A DNA stretch of 64,000 nt from contig NZ_CP081297.1 of assembly GCF_019711355.1 (NCBI RefSeq), positions 1,798,001 to 1,862,000 of the forward strand. The letters run 5' to 3'. Shown here piece by piece: positions 1 to 9,168 of the stretch. This DNA comes from Qipengyuania psychrotolerans (lineage in GTDB: Bacteria > Pseudomonadota > Alphaproteobacteria > Sphingomonadales > Sphingomonadaceae). The number at the start of each line of letters is the position of its first letter. Positions within the stretch are counted from its first letter, which is position 1. A program made the position numbers and the translations under genes. The notes beneath the pieces are model-generated. The model saw only the letters and a list, made by a program, of their open reading frames with translations, was not told the DNA's origin and did not search any database.

Positions 1-974
1 TCGTATGGTCCGAAAGCGACCGGGAAGGTCCCTATCCCGCTGCCGACAGGAAAAAACGCCTCGATCGCCGCGACCGTATCGCGCCAGAGCAGGATGCGCG
101 CATCTCCTGCAACGTCGAAGCGCGAGGCGACTTCCGCCAGCCTCGCATTGCCCGATAGCAACCACGGCAAAGCCAGCATCGCTGCCACCAGAACCGCTGC
201 TGCGCGCAGTGCGATATCGAGCATTTTTCCCATGCCTACCGATTTGAGGATCATGGCGTTGATCGCCAGGACCGGCAGGATCAGCAGGATGCCCATGCGT
301 GAGCCAGTGAGAATCGCGGCGAGCAGGAGGACACCCTGGCCGGCCAGCAATATCGGAATGCGCCGGCGCGCAACCGGACCGGGCATGGACTTGCCCGCGA
401 AGCAGGCGCTGAGCGCCAATGAGCCGATCAGCAAAACGTCGACTGCCGCATTGCGGTTGGCATGGAAAGCCGTGAGCCAGCCGCGATGGCTCAATTCGTA
501 TAACTGGAACGCGCCGTCGCCGCCGGCCAATTGCAACGCGCCAAGTGCAGCGCCCGCAACCGCGACAGCGGCAATCGCGAGGATGACAAAGCGCCTGTCC
601 CTCGATGGCAGACTGGCGGCCGCCCACATCAGCGCAACCGCCGGGACGAGCGCCAGCAGGGCGGCTAGCGTTCGCGGCGGACTGATCGACAAGGGACGCC
701 AGCTGTCTTGCGCACCGACAAGGCCCAGTGACGCCTGTTGAAGATCACGCCCGGGCAGCGCCTGCCAGATGGCAGGCGGTAGCGGCACCAGCTGGATAAG
801 CGGCAACGCCAGCAGTGCGGCGCCCAGCCAGATCAGCGGTTTGGGAATGTCATTGAGTTGGGCAAAGCCATGCTTCGGCGCCCACCACAGCCACGCGCCC
901 AGCGCGGCCACGAAGCCAAGCTGGACAATTATCTCCGCTTTGGGGCTGGGCGAACCTCCACCCCCCAGAACCAT
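1..974 (-). CDS. O-antigen ligase family (WaaL/Wzy-like) membrane protein, 3' end beyond window
   Basis: Reading the minus strand gives one open frame that runs off position 1, so the C-terminus is missing. The protein is almost entirely hydrophobic segments separated by short loops. Near the cut end it carries the pattern GSGIGTFPVAF, the G-x-G-x-x-x-F type motif that follows the large periplasmic loop of WaaL/Wzy_C (PF04932) proteins, and a HANRNA stretch lies before the middle helices. Family members polymerise or ligate surface glycans at the periplasmic face of the inner membrane. The first ATG (974) cuts into the first membrane helix, so the true start is probably upstream; a CTG at 1043, 8 nt after AGGGGG, is in frame. 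Substrate cannot be told from sequence. Confidence 0.72.
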   Translation of the reverse strand, partial: MVLGGGGSPSPKAEIIVQLGFVAALGAWLWWAPKHGFAQLNDIPKPLIWLGAALLALPLIQLVPLPPAIWQALPGRDLQQASLGLVGAQDSWRPLSISPPRTLAALLALVPAVALMWAAASLPSRDRRFVILAIAAVAVAGAALGALQLAGGDGAFQLYELSHRGWLTAFHANRNAAVDVLLIGSLALSACFAGKSMPGPVARRRIPILLAGQGVLLLAAILTGSRMGILLILPVLAINAMILKSVGMGKMLDIALRAAAVLVAAMLALPWLLSGNARLAEVASRFDVAGDARILLWRDTVAAIEAFFPVGSGIGTFPVAFGPY

Positions 975-1102
975 CGCATAAGCGAGGAAACCGGCAACGA
1001 TCAGCCCGTGACGTGAAGCCGCCTTGTAACCCCGTCTATGCAGCGATCAGTCCCCCTTGCGAGTCAGGTATTTGACCTAACCTTTAAGGTAAACAGGGGA
1101 AA

Positions 1103-2266
1103 CTACATCGAGCGGGCAATCACCATTTTCATGACTTCGTTCGAGCCGCCAAAAATGCGCGTGATGCGGCTGTCGCGGTACATGCGCGCAATCGGATAAT
1201 CATTGATGTAGCCCGCGCCGCCGTGGAATTGCAGGCACTTATCGACCACTTCGCCCTGAAGTTCGGTGACCCAGTATTTCGCCATGCAAGCCGTCGGGAC
1301 ATCGAGCTCGCCCTTGAGGTGCTTGGCGATACAATCATTTACGAAGATGCGCGCCGCCGTGCCGCGCGCTTTCAGGTCGGCCATGACGAACTGTGTATTC
1401 TGGAAATCCCAGATCGTCTGCCCGAATGCCTTGCGGTCCTTGACGAATTCCATCGTCGTTTCGAGCGCTTTTTCGATACCGTTCATCGCGCCCATCGCAA
1501 TGATCAGGCGTTCCTGCGGCAGCTCGCCCATCAGCTGGTAGAAGCCCTTCCCTTCCTCGCCGCCAAGCACGTTTTCAGCCGGCACGAAGACATCGTCGAA
1601 AAACAGTTCGGAAGTGTCGGCAGCGTCCAGCCCGATCTTGTCGAGCTTCTTGCCCCGCTGGAACCCTTCGGCACCGTCGGTTTCGAGCAGCATCAGCGAG
1701 ATGCCTTTGGCACGTTCCTTCGGGTCGGTCTTGGCCACGATGACGATGAAATCTGCCGTCTGGCCGTTGGAAATATACGTCTTGGCTCCGTTGATACGGT
1801 AGCCATTGCCATCTTTCAGTGCCGTAGTGGTGATCGACTGAAGGTCTGATCCCACGCCCGGCTCGGTCATCGCGATGGCGCTGACCAGTTCGCCGGAAAC
1901 CAGCTTGGGAAGGTACTTCTTCTTCTGCTCTTCAGTGCCGTGACGCACGAGATATGGCAGGATCACGGTGTTATGCAGGCTTGCGGCGAAGCCTTCGACG
2001 TTATGCTTCGATTGCTGGTCGATGACGACCATTTCATGCCGGAAATCGCCGCCGTGGCCGCCGTATTCTTCGGGCACCGAAGTGCCGAGAAGTCCAGCCG
2101 CACCTGCCTCGTTCCAGAACTCGCGTTCGACCTGGCCCTCTTCGCGCCATTTCAGGACGCGCTTTTCAGGAGCATGCTTTTCATAGAATTTGCCCACGGC
2201 GTCGGCGAAAATCGAAATTTCCTCGTCGTTCATGAATTCGGGCTGGGGTACGTCGATGACGGACAT
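1103..2266 (-). CDS. acyl-CoA dehydrogenase, long-chain (LCAD-like)
   Basis: A 387-aa flavoprotein of normal family length that oxidises acyl-CoA to trans-2-enoyl-CoA, passing electrons to ETF. AMTEPGVGSD at about 132-141 is the family FAD/substrate signature. The usual C-terminal catalytic Glu position is Gly here (FGGSNE, 372-377), but ELPQERL at 248-254 matches the helix-G segment that supplies the base in long-chain and isovaleryl enzymes, so the protein should be active with an LCAD-type active site (inference from family knowledge). It is the second gene of a minus-strand pair, 47 nt after the enoyl-CoA hydratase. The ATG at 2266 is the only sensible start. Confidence 0.9.
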   Translation of the reverse strand: MSVIDVPQPEFMNDEEISIFADAVGKFYEKHAPEKRVLKWREEGQVEREFWNEAGAAGLLGTSVPEEYGGHGGDFRHEMVVIDQQSKHNVEGFAASLHNTVILPYLVRHGTEEQKKKYLPKLVSGELVSAIAMTEPGVGSDLQSITTTALKDGNGYRINGAKTYISNGQTADFIVIVAKTDPKERAKGISLMLLETDGAEGFQRGKKLDKIGLDAADTSELFFDDVFVPAENVLGGEEGKGFYQLMGELPQERLIIAMGAMNGIEKALETTMEFVKDRKAFGQTIWDFQNTQFVMADLKARGTAARIFVNDCIAKHLKGELDVPTACMAKYWVTELQGEVVDKCLQFHGGAGYINDYPIARMYRDSRITRIFGGSNEVMKMVIARSM

Positions 2267-2313
2267 GGCTTGGACTTCCTCTCAGATATCTGAACTTGGG
2301 CGCGAACGGGGGC

Positions 2314-3075
2314 TTATTTACCCTTCCAGTTCGGCTTGCGCTTTTCTGCAAATGCTGCGGCGCCTTCGCGGGCGTCTTCGGACACGAAGACAGGTCCGAT
2401 CAACTGGGCCTGCTTGTCGTAGCGTTCGTCCATGGCCCAGCCGCGCGATTCCTTCATGATCTGCTTCGAAACGCGAACCGCAAGTGGTCCGTTCTCGGCG
2501 ATCTTTGCTGCCAGTTCCTTGGCACCATCAAGCGCAGACCCGTCTGTCACCCGGTTGATGAGGCCCAGTTCGTAAGCGCGATCCGCGCCAATGAAATCGC
2601 CGGTCAGCGCCAGCTCCATGGCGATGCGTTCAGGGATCTGGTCAGGCAACATCATGACGCCGCCAGCAGCAGCCACCAGGCCGCGCTTTGCCTCGGGAAT
2701 GCCGAATTTCGCATCCTTGTGCGCCACGACCAAGTCGCAGGCAATCATGAGCTCAAGCCCGCCGGCCAAGGCATAACCTTCAACCGCTGCAATCAGCGGC
2801 TTCTTTGGCGGAGCCTGCACCACACCGCCAAATCCGCGGCCTTCAATGCTGGGCGACTCGCCGCGCAGGAACCCCTTAAGGTCCATGCCGGAACAGAACG
2901 TGCCGCCTGCACCGGTCAGAATACCGACGCGTAAATCATCATCCGCATCCAGGCGGTCCATTGCCGCGGCAATGCCTTCGGCGGCGGCCTTGTTCATCGC
3001 GTTCTTGGCTTCGGGACGATTAATGGTGACGATCAGGACGCCATTGTCGACCTCGGTGAGGAGTTCCTCGGACAT
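2314..3075 (-). CDS. enoyl-CoA hydratase/isomerase family protein (crotonase)
   Basis: A 253-aa crotonase-fold enzyme, normal length. The oxyanion-hole segments are CSGMDLKGF (61-69) and EGYALAGGLEL (99-109). Both glutamates used by classical enoyl-CoA hydratase are kept: E108 in GGLEL and E128 in IPEAKRG, which favours true hydratase activity over isomerase. I start at ATG 3075 (MSEELLTEV), preceded by GGAGAGAGA; the frame stays open 29 codons further but that part does not look like crotonase. It is first in the operon with the acyl-CoA dehydrogenase and divergent from the thiolase, so the three give a near-complete beta-oxidation set. Confidence 0.9.
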   Translation of the reverse strand: MSEELLTEVDNGVLIVTINRPEAKNAMNKAAAEGIAAAMDRLDADDDLRVGILTGAGGTFCSGMDLKGFLRGESPSIEGRGFGGVVQAPPKKPLIAAVEGYALAGGLELMIACDLVVAHKDAKFGIPEAKRGLVAAAGGVMMLPDQIPERIAMELALTGDFIGADRAYELGLINRVTDGSALDGAKELAAKIAENGPLAVRVSKQIMKESRGWAMDERYDKQAQLIGPVFVSEDAREGAAAFAEKRKPNWKGK

Positions 3076-3127
3076 TCTCTCTCTCCATTGCAAATAGAAA
3101 CTGTTCTTGCGCCCTTGCTGCGGGAGG

Positions 3128-3143
3128 TTTACGCAAACGTCAA
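3128..3143. promoter_or_regulatory. candidate LiuR-like palindromic operator in the divergent beta-oxidation promoter region
   Basis: The only intergenic space between the divergent enoyl-CoA hydratase and thiolase genes (3076-3188) holds TTTACGCAAACGTCAA, an imperfect palindrome of the TTTACG-N4-CGTAAA type. MerR-family LiuR regulators of branched-chain and fatty-acid degradation genes are reported to bind similar sites, but I give the consensus from memory. No regulator gene is nearby in the window. Confidence 0.4.
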
Positions 3144-3188
3144 CCGGCAAAAGCCGCAACATTCGACAAGACGAGAGAGGAACACGCC

Positions 3189-4457
3189 ATGTCCGAAGCC
3201 TACATCATCGATGCCGTCCGCACCCCCAGAGGGATCGGCAAGCAGGGCAAGGGCGCGCTGGCCGCAATGCATCCGCAGCATCTCGCCGCAACAGCTCTAA
3301 TGGCGATCAAGGACCGCAACCATCTCGACACCTCCACGGTCGACGATGTCATCTGGTCGGTCAGCACGCAGGACGGGATGCAGGCAGGCGACCTTGGTCG
3401 CATGGCTGCGCTCGATGCCGGCTATGACATCACTTCCAGCGGCACCACGCTCGACCGGTTCTGCGGCGGCGGCATCACATCGGTTGCACTTGCCGCGGCC
3501 CAGGTCATGAGCGGCATGGAAGACTGCGTTGTCGCAGGCGGCACCGAAATGATGAGCCTCACCGCGCAAATGTCGAAGGACAAGATGGCAGCGGGCCTCA
3601 AGCCGCCAATGATGGGTAGCTATAACGAGCGCTTGATGCGCACCCACCCGCAAAGCCACCAAGGCGTATGCGGTGATGCCATCGCCACGATGGAAGGCTT
3701 CACGCGCGAAGAGCTGGATGAAGTCGGCTACCGCAGCCAGCAGCGCGCGGCGGAGGCGATGGCGGAAGGCCGGTTCGATAAATCGGTAGTCCCGGTGGTG
3801 GATGACGACGGCAATGTCGTGCTGGACAAGGATGAATATCCGCGCCCCCAGACCACTCGCGAAGGGCTTGCCGAGCTAGAGCCGGCATTCGCCAAGATCG
3901 CGAATGTCCCGCTCGACAAGAACGGCACGACCTTTGCCGGACTGGTAAACGCGAAATATCCCGACCTCGAAATCAAGCACTTCCACCATGCGGGCAACAG
4001 CTCGGGCGTGGTTGACGGTGCCGCGGCCGTCCTGGTGGCGAGCAAGGAATATGCCCAGAAGCATGGGCTTAAACCTCGTGCACGTATCGTGGCGACCGCC
4101 AATATGGGCGATGATCCGACCCTGATGCTGAACGCGCCCGTCCCTGCGGCGAAGAAAGTTCTCTCCAAGGCCGGTCTGTCGAAAGACGACATCGATCTTT
4201 ATGAAATCAACGAGGCATTCGCGGTGGTTGCAGCCAAGTTCGTGCGCGACCTCGATCTCGATTGGGACAAGGTCAATGTGAACGGCGGCTCTATCGCGCT
4301 GGGACACCCCATCGGCGCCACGGGTTCAATCCTGATCGGCACTATGGTCGACGAACTGGAACGTCAGAACAAGCGCTATGGCCTCGTCACGATGTGCGCT
4401 GCGGGCGGCATGGCCCCGGCGATCATCATCGAGCGCGTGAGCGATTTCGTCGACTGA
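3189..4457 (+). CDS. acetyl-CoA C-acyltransferase (thiolase)
   Basis: A 422-aa thiolase that cleaves 3-ketoacyl-CoA or condenses acetyl-CoA. The nucleophilic cysteine is C92 in RFCGGGITS, the substrate-loop HHAGNSSG lies near 266-273, and the catalytic pair is H373 in LGHPIGATGS and C403 in TMCAAGGMAP. Length fits degradative thiolases, a little longer than the average 390. It is transcribed away from the enoyl-CoA hydratase and probably shares regulation with it. Substrate chain length cannot be assigned. It ends 15 nt before the convergent DUF2061 gene. Confidence 0.92.
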   Translation: MSEAYIIDAVRTPRGIGKQGKGALAAMHPQHLAATALMAIKDRNHLDTSTVDDVIWSVSTQDGMQAGDLGRMAALDAGYDITSSGTTLDRFCGGGITSVALAAAQVMSGMEDCVVAGGTEMMSLTAQMSKDKMAAGLKPPMMGSYNERLMRTHPQSHQGVCGDAIATMEGFTREELDEVGYRSQQRAAEAMAEGRFDKSVVPVVDDDGNVVLDKDEYPRPQTTREGLAELEPAFAKIANVPLDKNGTTFAGLVNAKYPDLEIKHFHHAGNSSGVVDGAAAVLVASKEYAQKHGLKPRARIVATANMGDDPTLMLNAPVPAAKKVLSKAGLSKDDIDLYEINEAFAVVAAKFVRDLDLDWDKVNVNGGSIALGHPIGATGSILIGTMVDELERQNKRYGLVTMCAAGGMAPAIIIERVSDFVD

Positions 4458-4472
4458 TTGGTACTGCCAAGC

Positions 4473-4730
4473 TCAGGCGGGCCGGTCGCCCGCCTGGCTT
4501 TCCTCTGCGTCCTTGGCAAATCCCCACGAGACATTCGCCCAGGCGCGCTCGTGGAAATAATACAGTACCATCTTCGTCACCACCTCGCTGATCGCGATAG
4601 CGCCAGCCGCCTTCGCGCTGCCGGTGAAGAACCAGCTGAGCGCGAAGGTGTCGATACTGCCGAGAATTCGCCAGCTGACCGCTTTCGCAAACGATCGCGA
4701 ATGGGCCTCGCGCCCCCGAAAAAGTAGCAT
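4473..4730 (-). CDS. DUF2061 domain membrane protein
   Basis: An 85-aa protein that matches the DUF2061 pattern: AKAVSWRILGSIDTF near residues 16-30, a first hydrophobic segment, then EVVTKMVLYYFHERAW near 48-63. Two short membrane helices are likely. It is the last gene of the sulfate-activation operon, 19 nt after cysNC. DUF2061 genes are often found beside sulfate-assimilation genes, which suggests an accessory role, but the biochemical function is unknown. Confidence 0.82.
   Translation of the reverse strand: MLLFRGREAHSRSFAKAVSWRILGSIDTFALSWFFTGSAKAAGAIAISEVVTKMVLYYFHERAWANVSWGFAKDAEESQAGDRPA
4474..4503 (+). terminator. candidate terminator for the thiolase gene
   Basis: CAGGCGGG (4474-4481), a 7-nt loop and CCCGCCTG (4489-4496) form a perfect 8-bp stem followed by a pyrimidine run GGCTTTCCTCT. 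It begins 17 nt after the thiolase stop but lies inside the last codons of the convergent DUF2061 gene. The U-tract is weak. Confidence 0.45.
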
Positions 4731-4749
4731 CAGTGGTGCCCCGGCGCCC

Positions 4750-6669
4750 TTACTTGAGCGGCAGGATCTGTTTGATGATGTAATCCGCGGCTTCTTCCGG
4801 GCTCATCGCCACGGTATTGACGCGGATTTCCGGCTCTTGCGGCTCTTCATACGGGCTGTCGATGCCGGTGAAGTTCTTCAACTCACCTGCACGAGCCTTT
4901 TTGTAGAGGCCTTTCACATCGCGCTGCTCCGCGACTTCGAGCGGAGTATCGACGTGAATTTCGATGAATTCGCCCTCGCCCATCATGTCGCGGACCAGCT
5001 TGCGGTCGGCGCGGAACGGCGAAATAAATGCGGTCAGAACGATCAAGCCGGCGTCGGTCATCAACTTGGCCACTTCGCCGATGCGGCGGATATTCTCGAT
5101 CCGGTCGCTTTCGGTGAAGCCCAGGTCCTTGTTGAGACCGTGACGCACATTGTCCCCGTCGAGGAGGAACGTGTGGCGGTTCATGATCGCCAGTTTCTTT
5201 TCCACCTCGTTCGCGATCGTCGACTTGCCCGATCCCGAAAGGCCGGTGAACCACAACACACGGGGACGCTGGTTCTTCATCGCGGCGTGATCGTCACGCG
5301 TGATGTCCACCGCCTGCCAATGTACGTTCTGTGCGCGGCGCAGGCTGAAATTCAGCATCCCGGCACCAACGGTGTGATTGGTAATCTTGTCGATCAGGAT
5401 GAAGCCGCCGAGCGCGCGGTTTTCTTCGTAGGGATCGAACACGATCTGGCGATCGGTCGTGATTTCACTGACGCCGATCGAATTGAGTTCAAGCGTCTTG
5501 GCCGCAAGGTGCTGCATCGTGTTGACGTTGATTTCGAACTTGGGCTCGGCAACGGTCACTGAAACCATCTGCGAGCCGAGCTTCATCCAGTAGCCGCGGC
5601 CGACCACCAGGGGTTCTTCGTCCATCCAGACGATGGTGCTTTCGAACTGGTCCGCGACTTCGGGAGGATTGTCTGCAGCAGCCAGAACGTCACCGCGCGA
5701 ACAATCGATCTCGTCATCAAGAGTAATGGTGACGGACTGACCGGATATGGCTTGGTCAAGATCGCCGTCCATGGTGACGACTGACTTGACCGTGCTCGTC
5801 TTGCCTGAAGGCAGCGAGCGAACTTTGTCACCCGGCTTCACGCTGCCGGTCGAAATCAAACCGGAGAATCCGCGGAAGTCCAGGTTAGGCCTGTTGACCC
5901 ACTGCACCGGCATACGGAACGGCTTGCCGAGATTGGCATCGCTTCGCACTTCAACGGCTTCGAGATGCTCCATCAACGTGGGACCGTCATGCCAGCCGGT
6001 ATTGTCCGACTTGCTGGTGATGTTGTCGCCCGCAAGGCCCGAAATCGGGATGGCGGTAAAGCTTTCGATCCCGATGCTTTCAGCAAAGGCCGTGTATTCG
6101 GCGATGATGGCATCGTATTTCGCCTGGTCGTAATCGATCAGGTCCATCTTGTTCACGGCAAGGACGAGGTTCTTGATGCCGAGCTGGTGGCACAGGAAGC
6201 TGTGCCGCTTGGTCTGGACAAGCACGCCCTTGCGCGCATCGATCAGGATTACAGCCAGATCGGCGGTCGAAGCACCGGTGACCATATTGCGCGTGTATTG
6301 TTCGTGGCCCGGGCAATCCGCGACGATGAACTTGCGGTGCTCTGTCGCGAAGAACCGGTACGCGACGTCAATCGTGATGCCCTGTTCACGTTCGGCGGCG
6401 AGACCGTCGACCAGCAAGGCGAAATCGATTTCCTGCCCTTGCGTTCCGACGCGCTTGCTATCGCTTTCGAGCGCAGCAAGCTGGTCTTCGAAGATCATCT
6501 TCGAATCATAGAGCAAGCGGCCGATCAGGGTCGACTTGCCATCATCCACGCTGCCGCAGGTGATGAAGCGCAGCATGGTCTTGTGCTGGTGCTTCTCGAG
6601 ATACGCGTCGATATCCTCGGCGATGAGGGCATCGGTTTCGTAGACGGTGTCCGTTACGCTATCCGACAT
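4750..6669 (-). CDS. cysNC: bifunctional sulfate adenylyltransferase subunit 1/adenylylsulfate kinase
   Basis: A 639-aa fusion of two sulfate-activation activities in the cytoplasm. The N-terminal part is the CysN GTPase: P-loop GSVDDGKST at 39-47, DCPGHEQY switch-2 motif, NKMD specificity motif, then translation-factor-like beta barrels to about 440. From about 470 it is APS kinase (CysC) with a second P-loop GLSGSGKST at 476-484 and DGDNVRHG at 504-511. The product pathway is sulfate to APS to PAPS. Its ATG shares one base with the cysD stop (TGATG), so the two subunits are translationally coupled. Confidence 0.96.
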   Translation of the reverse strand: MSDSVTDTVYETDALIAEDIDAYLEKHQHKTMLRFITCGSVDDGKSTLIGRLLYDSKMIFEDQLAALESDSKRVGTQGQEIDFALLVDGLAAEREQGITIDVAYRFFATEHRKFIVADCPGHEQYTRNMVTGASTADLAVILIDARKGVLVQTKRHSFLCHQLGIKNLVLAVNKMDLIDYDQAKYDAIIAEYTAFAESIGIESFTAIPISGLAGDNITSKSDNTGWHDGPTLMEHLEAVEVRSDANLGKPFRMPVQWVNRPNLDFRGFSGLISTGSVKPGDKVRSLPSGKTSTVKSVVTMDGDLDQAISGQSVTITLDDEIDCSRGDVLAAADNPPEVADQFESTIVWMDEEPLVVGRGYWMKLGSQMVSVTVAEPKFEINVNTMQHLAAKTLELNSIGVSEITTDRQIVFDPYEENRALGGFILIDKITNHTVGAGMLNFSLRRAQNVHWQAVDITRDDHAAMKNQRPRVLWFTGLSGSGKSTIANEVEKKLAIMNRHTFLLDGDNVRHGLNKDLGFTESDRIENIRRIGEVAKLMTDAGLIVLTAFISPFRADRKLVRDMMGEGEFIEIHVDTPLEVAEQRDVKGLYKKARAGELKNFTGIDSPYEEPQEPEIRVNTVAMSPEEAADYIIKQILPLK

Positions 6670-7577
6670 CAGAAATAGCCCTCCTGCTTTTTCTTCTCCA
6701 TCGAAGCGTCACCCGAATCCTTGTCGATGACGCGGCCCTGCCTTTCGGAGGTCGTGGTGAGGAGCATTTCCTGGATGATTTCGGGCAGCGTTGCCGCTTC
6801 GCTTTCGACTGCGCCGGTCAGCGGGAAGCAGCCCAGCGTGCGGAAGCGGATCGAGCGTTCGGTGATCTCCGGGCGTTTACCCATGACCTTTTCCAGGCGT
6901 TCGATATCGTCGGCCATGAACAACCCGCCTTCATATTCGAAGGTGGGCCGCTTGGCGGAGTAATAGAGCGGGACAATCTCGATGTTCTCGAGATGGATGT
7001 ACTGCCAGATGTCGAGCTCGGTCCAGTTGGACAGCGGGAAGACCCGGATGCTTTCGCCCTTGGTCTTCTTGGCATTGTAGAGGTTCCAGAGCTCAGGGCG
7101 CTGGTTCTTCGGGTCCCAGCCGTGGGTCGCAGTGCGGAACGAAAAAATCCGTTCTTTCGCACGGCTTTTTTCCTCGTCGCGGCGGGCACCGCCGAACGCG
7201 GCATCGAAGCCGTATTTGTCGAGCGCCTGCTTCAGCCCCTGTGTCTTCCACATGTCGGTATGCACCGGTCCGTGGTCGAACGGATTGATCCCGCGCTCCT
7301 GCGCCTCGGGGTTCTGGTGGATGAGCAATTCCATACCCGCATCATCCGCGCTCTTCTGGCGCAGATTGTACATTTCCTTGAATTTCCAGGTCGTGTCGAC
7401 ATGAAGCAGGGGAAACGGCGGCGGGGACGGATAGAATGCTTTCTTGGCAAGATGCAGCATGACTGCGCTATCCTTGCCGATGGAATAGAGCATCACGGGC
7501 TTTTCAGCTTCGGCAACCACTTCACGCATGATGTGGATGCTTTCGGCTTCAAGCCGCTGTAAATGGGTGAGGGACAT
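6669..7577 (-). CDS. cysD: sulfate adenylyltransferase subunit 2
   Basis: A 302-aa ATP-sulfurylase catalytic subunit of the PP-loop (PAPS-reductase-like) superfamily, normal length. The PP-loop is SIGKDS at 32-37 and the [13 protein letters not shown] segment is near 130-145. It partners with CysN to form APS from sulfate and ATP. It is the first gene of the cysD-cysNC-DUF2061 operon; 184 nt of noncoding sequence separate it from the amylase gene upstream and must hold its promoter. Confidence 0.96.
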   Translation of the reverse strand: MSLTHLQRLEAESIHIMREVVAEAEKPVMLYSIGKDSAVMLHLAKKAFYPSPPPFPLLHVDTTWKFKEMYNLRQKSADDAGMELLIHQNPEAQERGINPFDHGPVHTDMWKTQGLKQALDKYGFDAAFGGARRDEEKSRAKERIFSFRTATHGWDPKNQRPELWNLYNAKKTKGESIRVFPLSNWTELDIWQYIHLENIEIVPLYYSAKRPTFEYEGGLFMADDIERLEKVMGKRPEITERSIRFRTLGCFPLTGAVESEAATLPEIIQEMLLTTTSERQGRVIDKDSGDASMEKKKQEGYF

Positions 7578-7761
7578 GGAGAGATGTTCTCGAAAAATTG
7601 GTCAGTTCGGTGCGGAGCGACCGCTGAGATGGCCGGCGAGCGTTTGGCGCGCAAGCGGCTTTTGGTCGCCGGAGCGATAGGAAAATTTTGGTCCGCGCAC
7701 AATGCTTGTCGGGAGGAAAAATGCTTATCCCCAGCCCGCGCAATCGAATGTTTGAAAGCGC

Positions 7762-9168
7762 TTAGTTCGCGATGCTCGACAAAAGACGGAAGCCCCAGGC
7801 GGGCAAAGTCACCTCGTCGCCCGCCTTGAGGACAACGGGCTCGCGAGACTGAAATTCTTCGAACCGTCCCCCAGCCAGCCCATCGGCGAGCGATGCGGTG
7901 ACCGGTTCCGGCGAGAAATTGAACAGTCCCACGACCTTGTTGCCATCTTCCTGGCGGACCCAGGCGAAGACCTGCTTCGGCTTGTCTGTCACGACCTGCT
8001 GCATCCGCGCGCCCCACTGGCCATTTTCCAAGGCCGGATTGGCTTTGCGAAATTCAATCAGCTCCCCGAGCAATTCGCCGTAATTGCAACCTGCGCCCTG
8101 GCTCCAGTCGATCGGGTCCGTCTCGAAGAATTGCAGGCGTTTGGAATTGCAGGCTTCCATGCCGTTGTGGATCAGCGGCAGGCCCTCGCCGGTGAAGGAC
8201 AAGGCGGTCATGGCCTCCAGCGCCGGGCCGTAATTTTCCTGCACCGTGCCTTCCCACGCATTGCTGTCGTGGTTCTCGATATAGGTCATCCGCATGGCCT
8301 CGCGCGGCCACAGGCTCTCATTTTCGGCATAATACCCATAGAAGCTGGTGGCATCGCCCTTGCCCTGCGCCACGTTCTTCGTGGTGTTGTGCCAATCCCA
8401 GGCATAAGTGGCGTCGAAGGCGGAGTGATGGAATGCAGTTTGCTGCACTTCGCCGAGCATGAAGACAGGACGAATGGCGGTCAGCCGCTCGCGCATGGTT
8501 TCCCAAAAGTCGAGTGGGACATACCCCGCCACATCGGCGCGGTATCCATCGACGCCAAACTCGCGGACCCAATACTCCATTGCCTCGCCCACATGCTGGC
8601 GCACGCCGGGCTTTGACCAGTCGAGGTCGATGATGTCGGACCAATCCCACCACGGTGTCGGCCGAAAATCGCCGTCCCAGGTCTTTTCGTACCAGTCCGG
8701 ATGCTCTGTTCGCAGCGCATTGTCCCAGGCCGTGTGATTGGCCACCAGATCGAGGATTACCTTGAAGCCTTGTCCATGCGCAGCTTCCACGAAATCCCGG
8801 AATTCTTCTTCGGTCCCGAATTCCGGATTTACGCCGTAATAATCCTGTACCGAATAAGGGCTGCCCAGCGTGCCTTTTCGGTTCTCCTGACCGATCGGAT
8901 GGATCGGCATAAGCCAGAGAATGTCCACGCCAAGTTCCTTCAGCCGCGGCAGTTCTTCCTGCGCAGCACGAAAGGTGCCCTCTTCGGTGAAATGGCGCGT
9001 ATTGATCTGGTAGAGGACCGCATCGCGCGACCATTCAGGATGCTCGATCGAAACTTTGCTGTGCAGTTCCCACTCAGTTGCAGCAGGCTCGTCGGCCGTG
9101 CCGCTCATCGCGAGGGCACTGCCCGCTAGCAGAGCCGCTGCGGCGGCTCCAACGAATAGCTTACGCAC
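7762..9168 (-). CDS. exported GH13 alpha-amylase family enzyme
   Basis: A 468-aa glycoside hydrolase with a signal peptide (about residues 1-20, ending SALA). The GH13 barrel is complete: DLVANHT (140-146), nucleophile D212 in GYRADVAGY, acid/base E240 in FMLGE, and D301 in IENHD. It should cleave alpha-1,4 linkages in the periplasm or outside the cell; the fine specificity (maltogenic, neopullulanase-like) is unresolved. It overlaps the MFS gene by 8 nt and ends a minus-strand lacI-MFS-amylase gene run. Confidence 0.93.
   Translation of the reverse strand: MRKLFVGAAAAALLAGSALAMSGTADEPAATEWELHSKVSIEHPEWSRDAVLYQINTRHFTEEGTFRAAQEELPRLKELGVDILWLMPIHPIGQENRKGTLGSPYSVQDYYGVNPEFGTEEEFRDFVEAAHGQGFKVILDLVANHTAWDNALRTEHPDWYEKTWDGDFRPTPWWDWSDIIDLDWSKPGVRQHVGEAMEYWVREFGVDGYRADVAGYVPLDFWETMRERLTAIRPVFMLGEVQQTAFHHSAFDATYAWDWHNTTKNVAQGKGDATSFYGYYAENESLWPREAMRMTYIENHDSNAWEGTVQENYGPALEAMTALSFTGEGLPLIHNGMEACNSKRLQFFETDPIDWSQGAGCNYGELLGELIEFRKANPALENGQWGARMQQVVTDKPKQVFAWVRQEDGNKVVGLFNFSPEPVTASLADGLAGGRFEEFQSREPVVLKAGDEVTLPAWGFRLLSSIAN

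Noticed and set aside
7701..7726. Direct repeat AATGCTT twice, 19 nt apart, in the cysD upstream region
   Set aside because: Short repeat at a common spacing with no known regulator match; likely chance, although it lies in the cysD promoter region.
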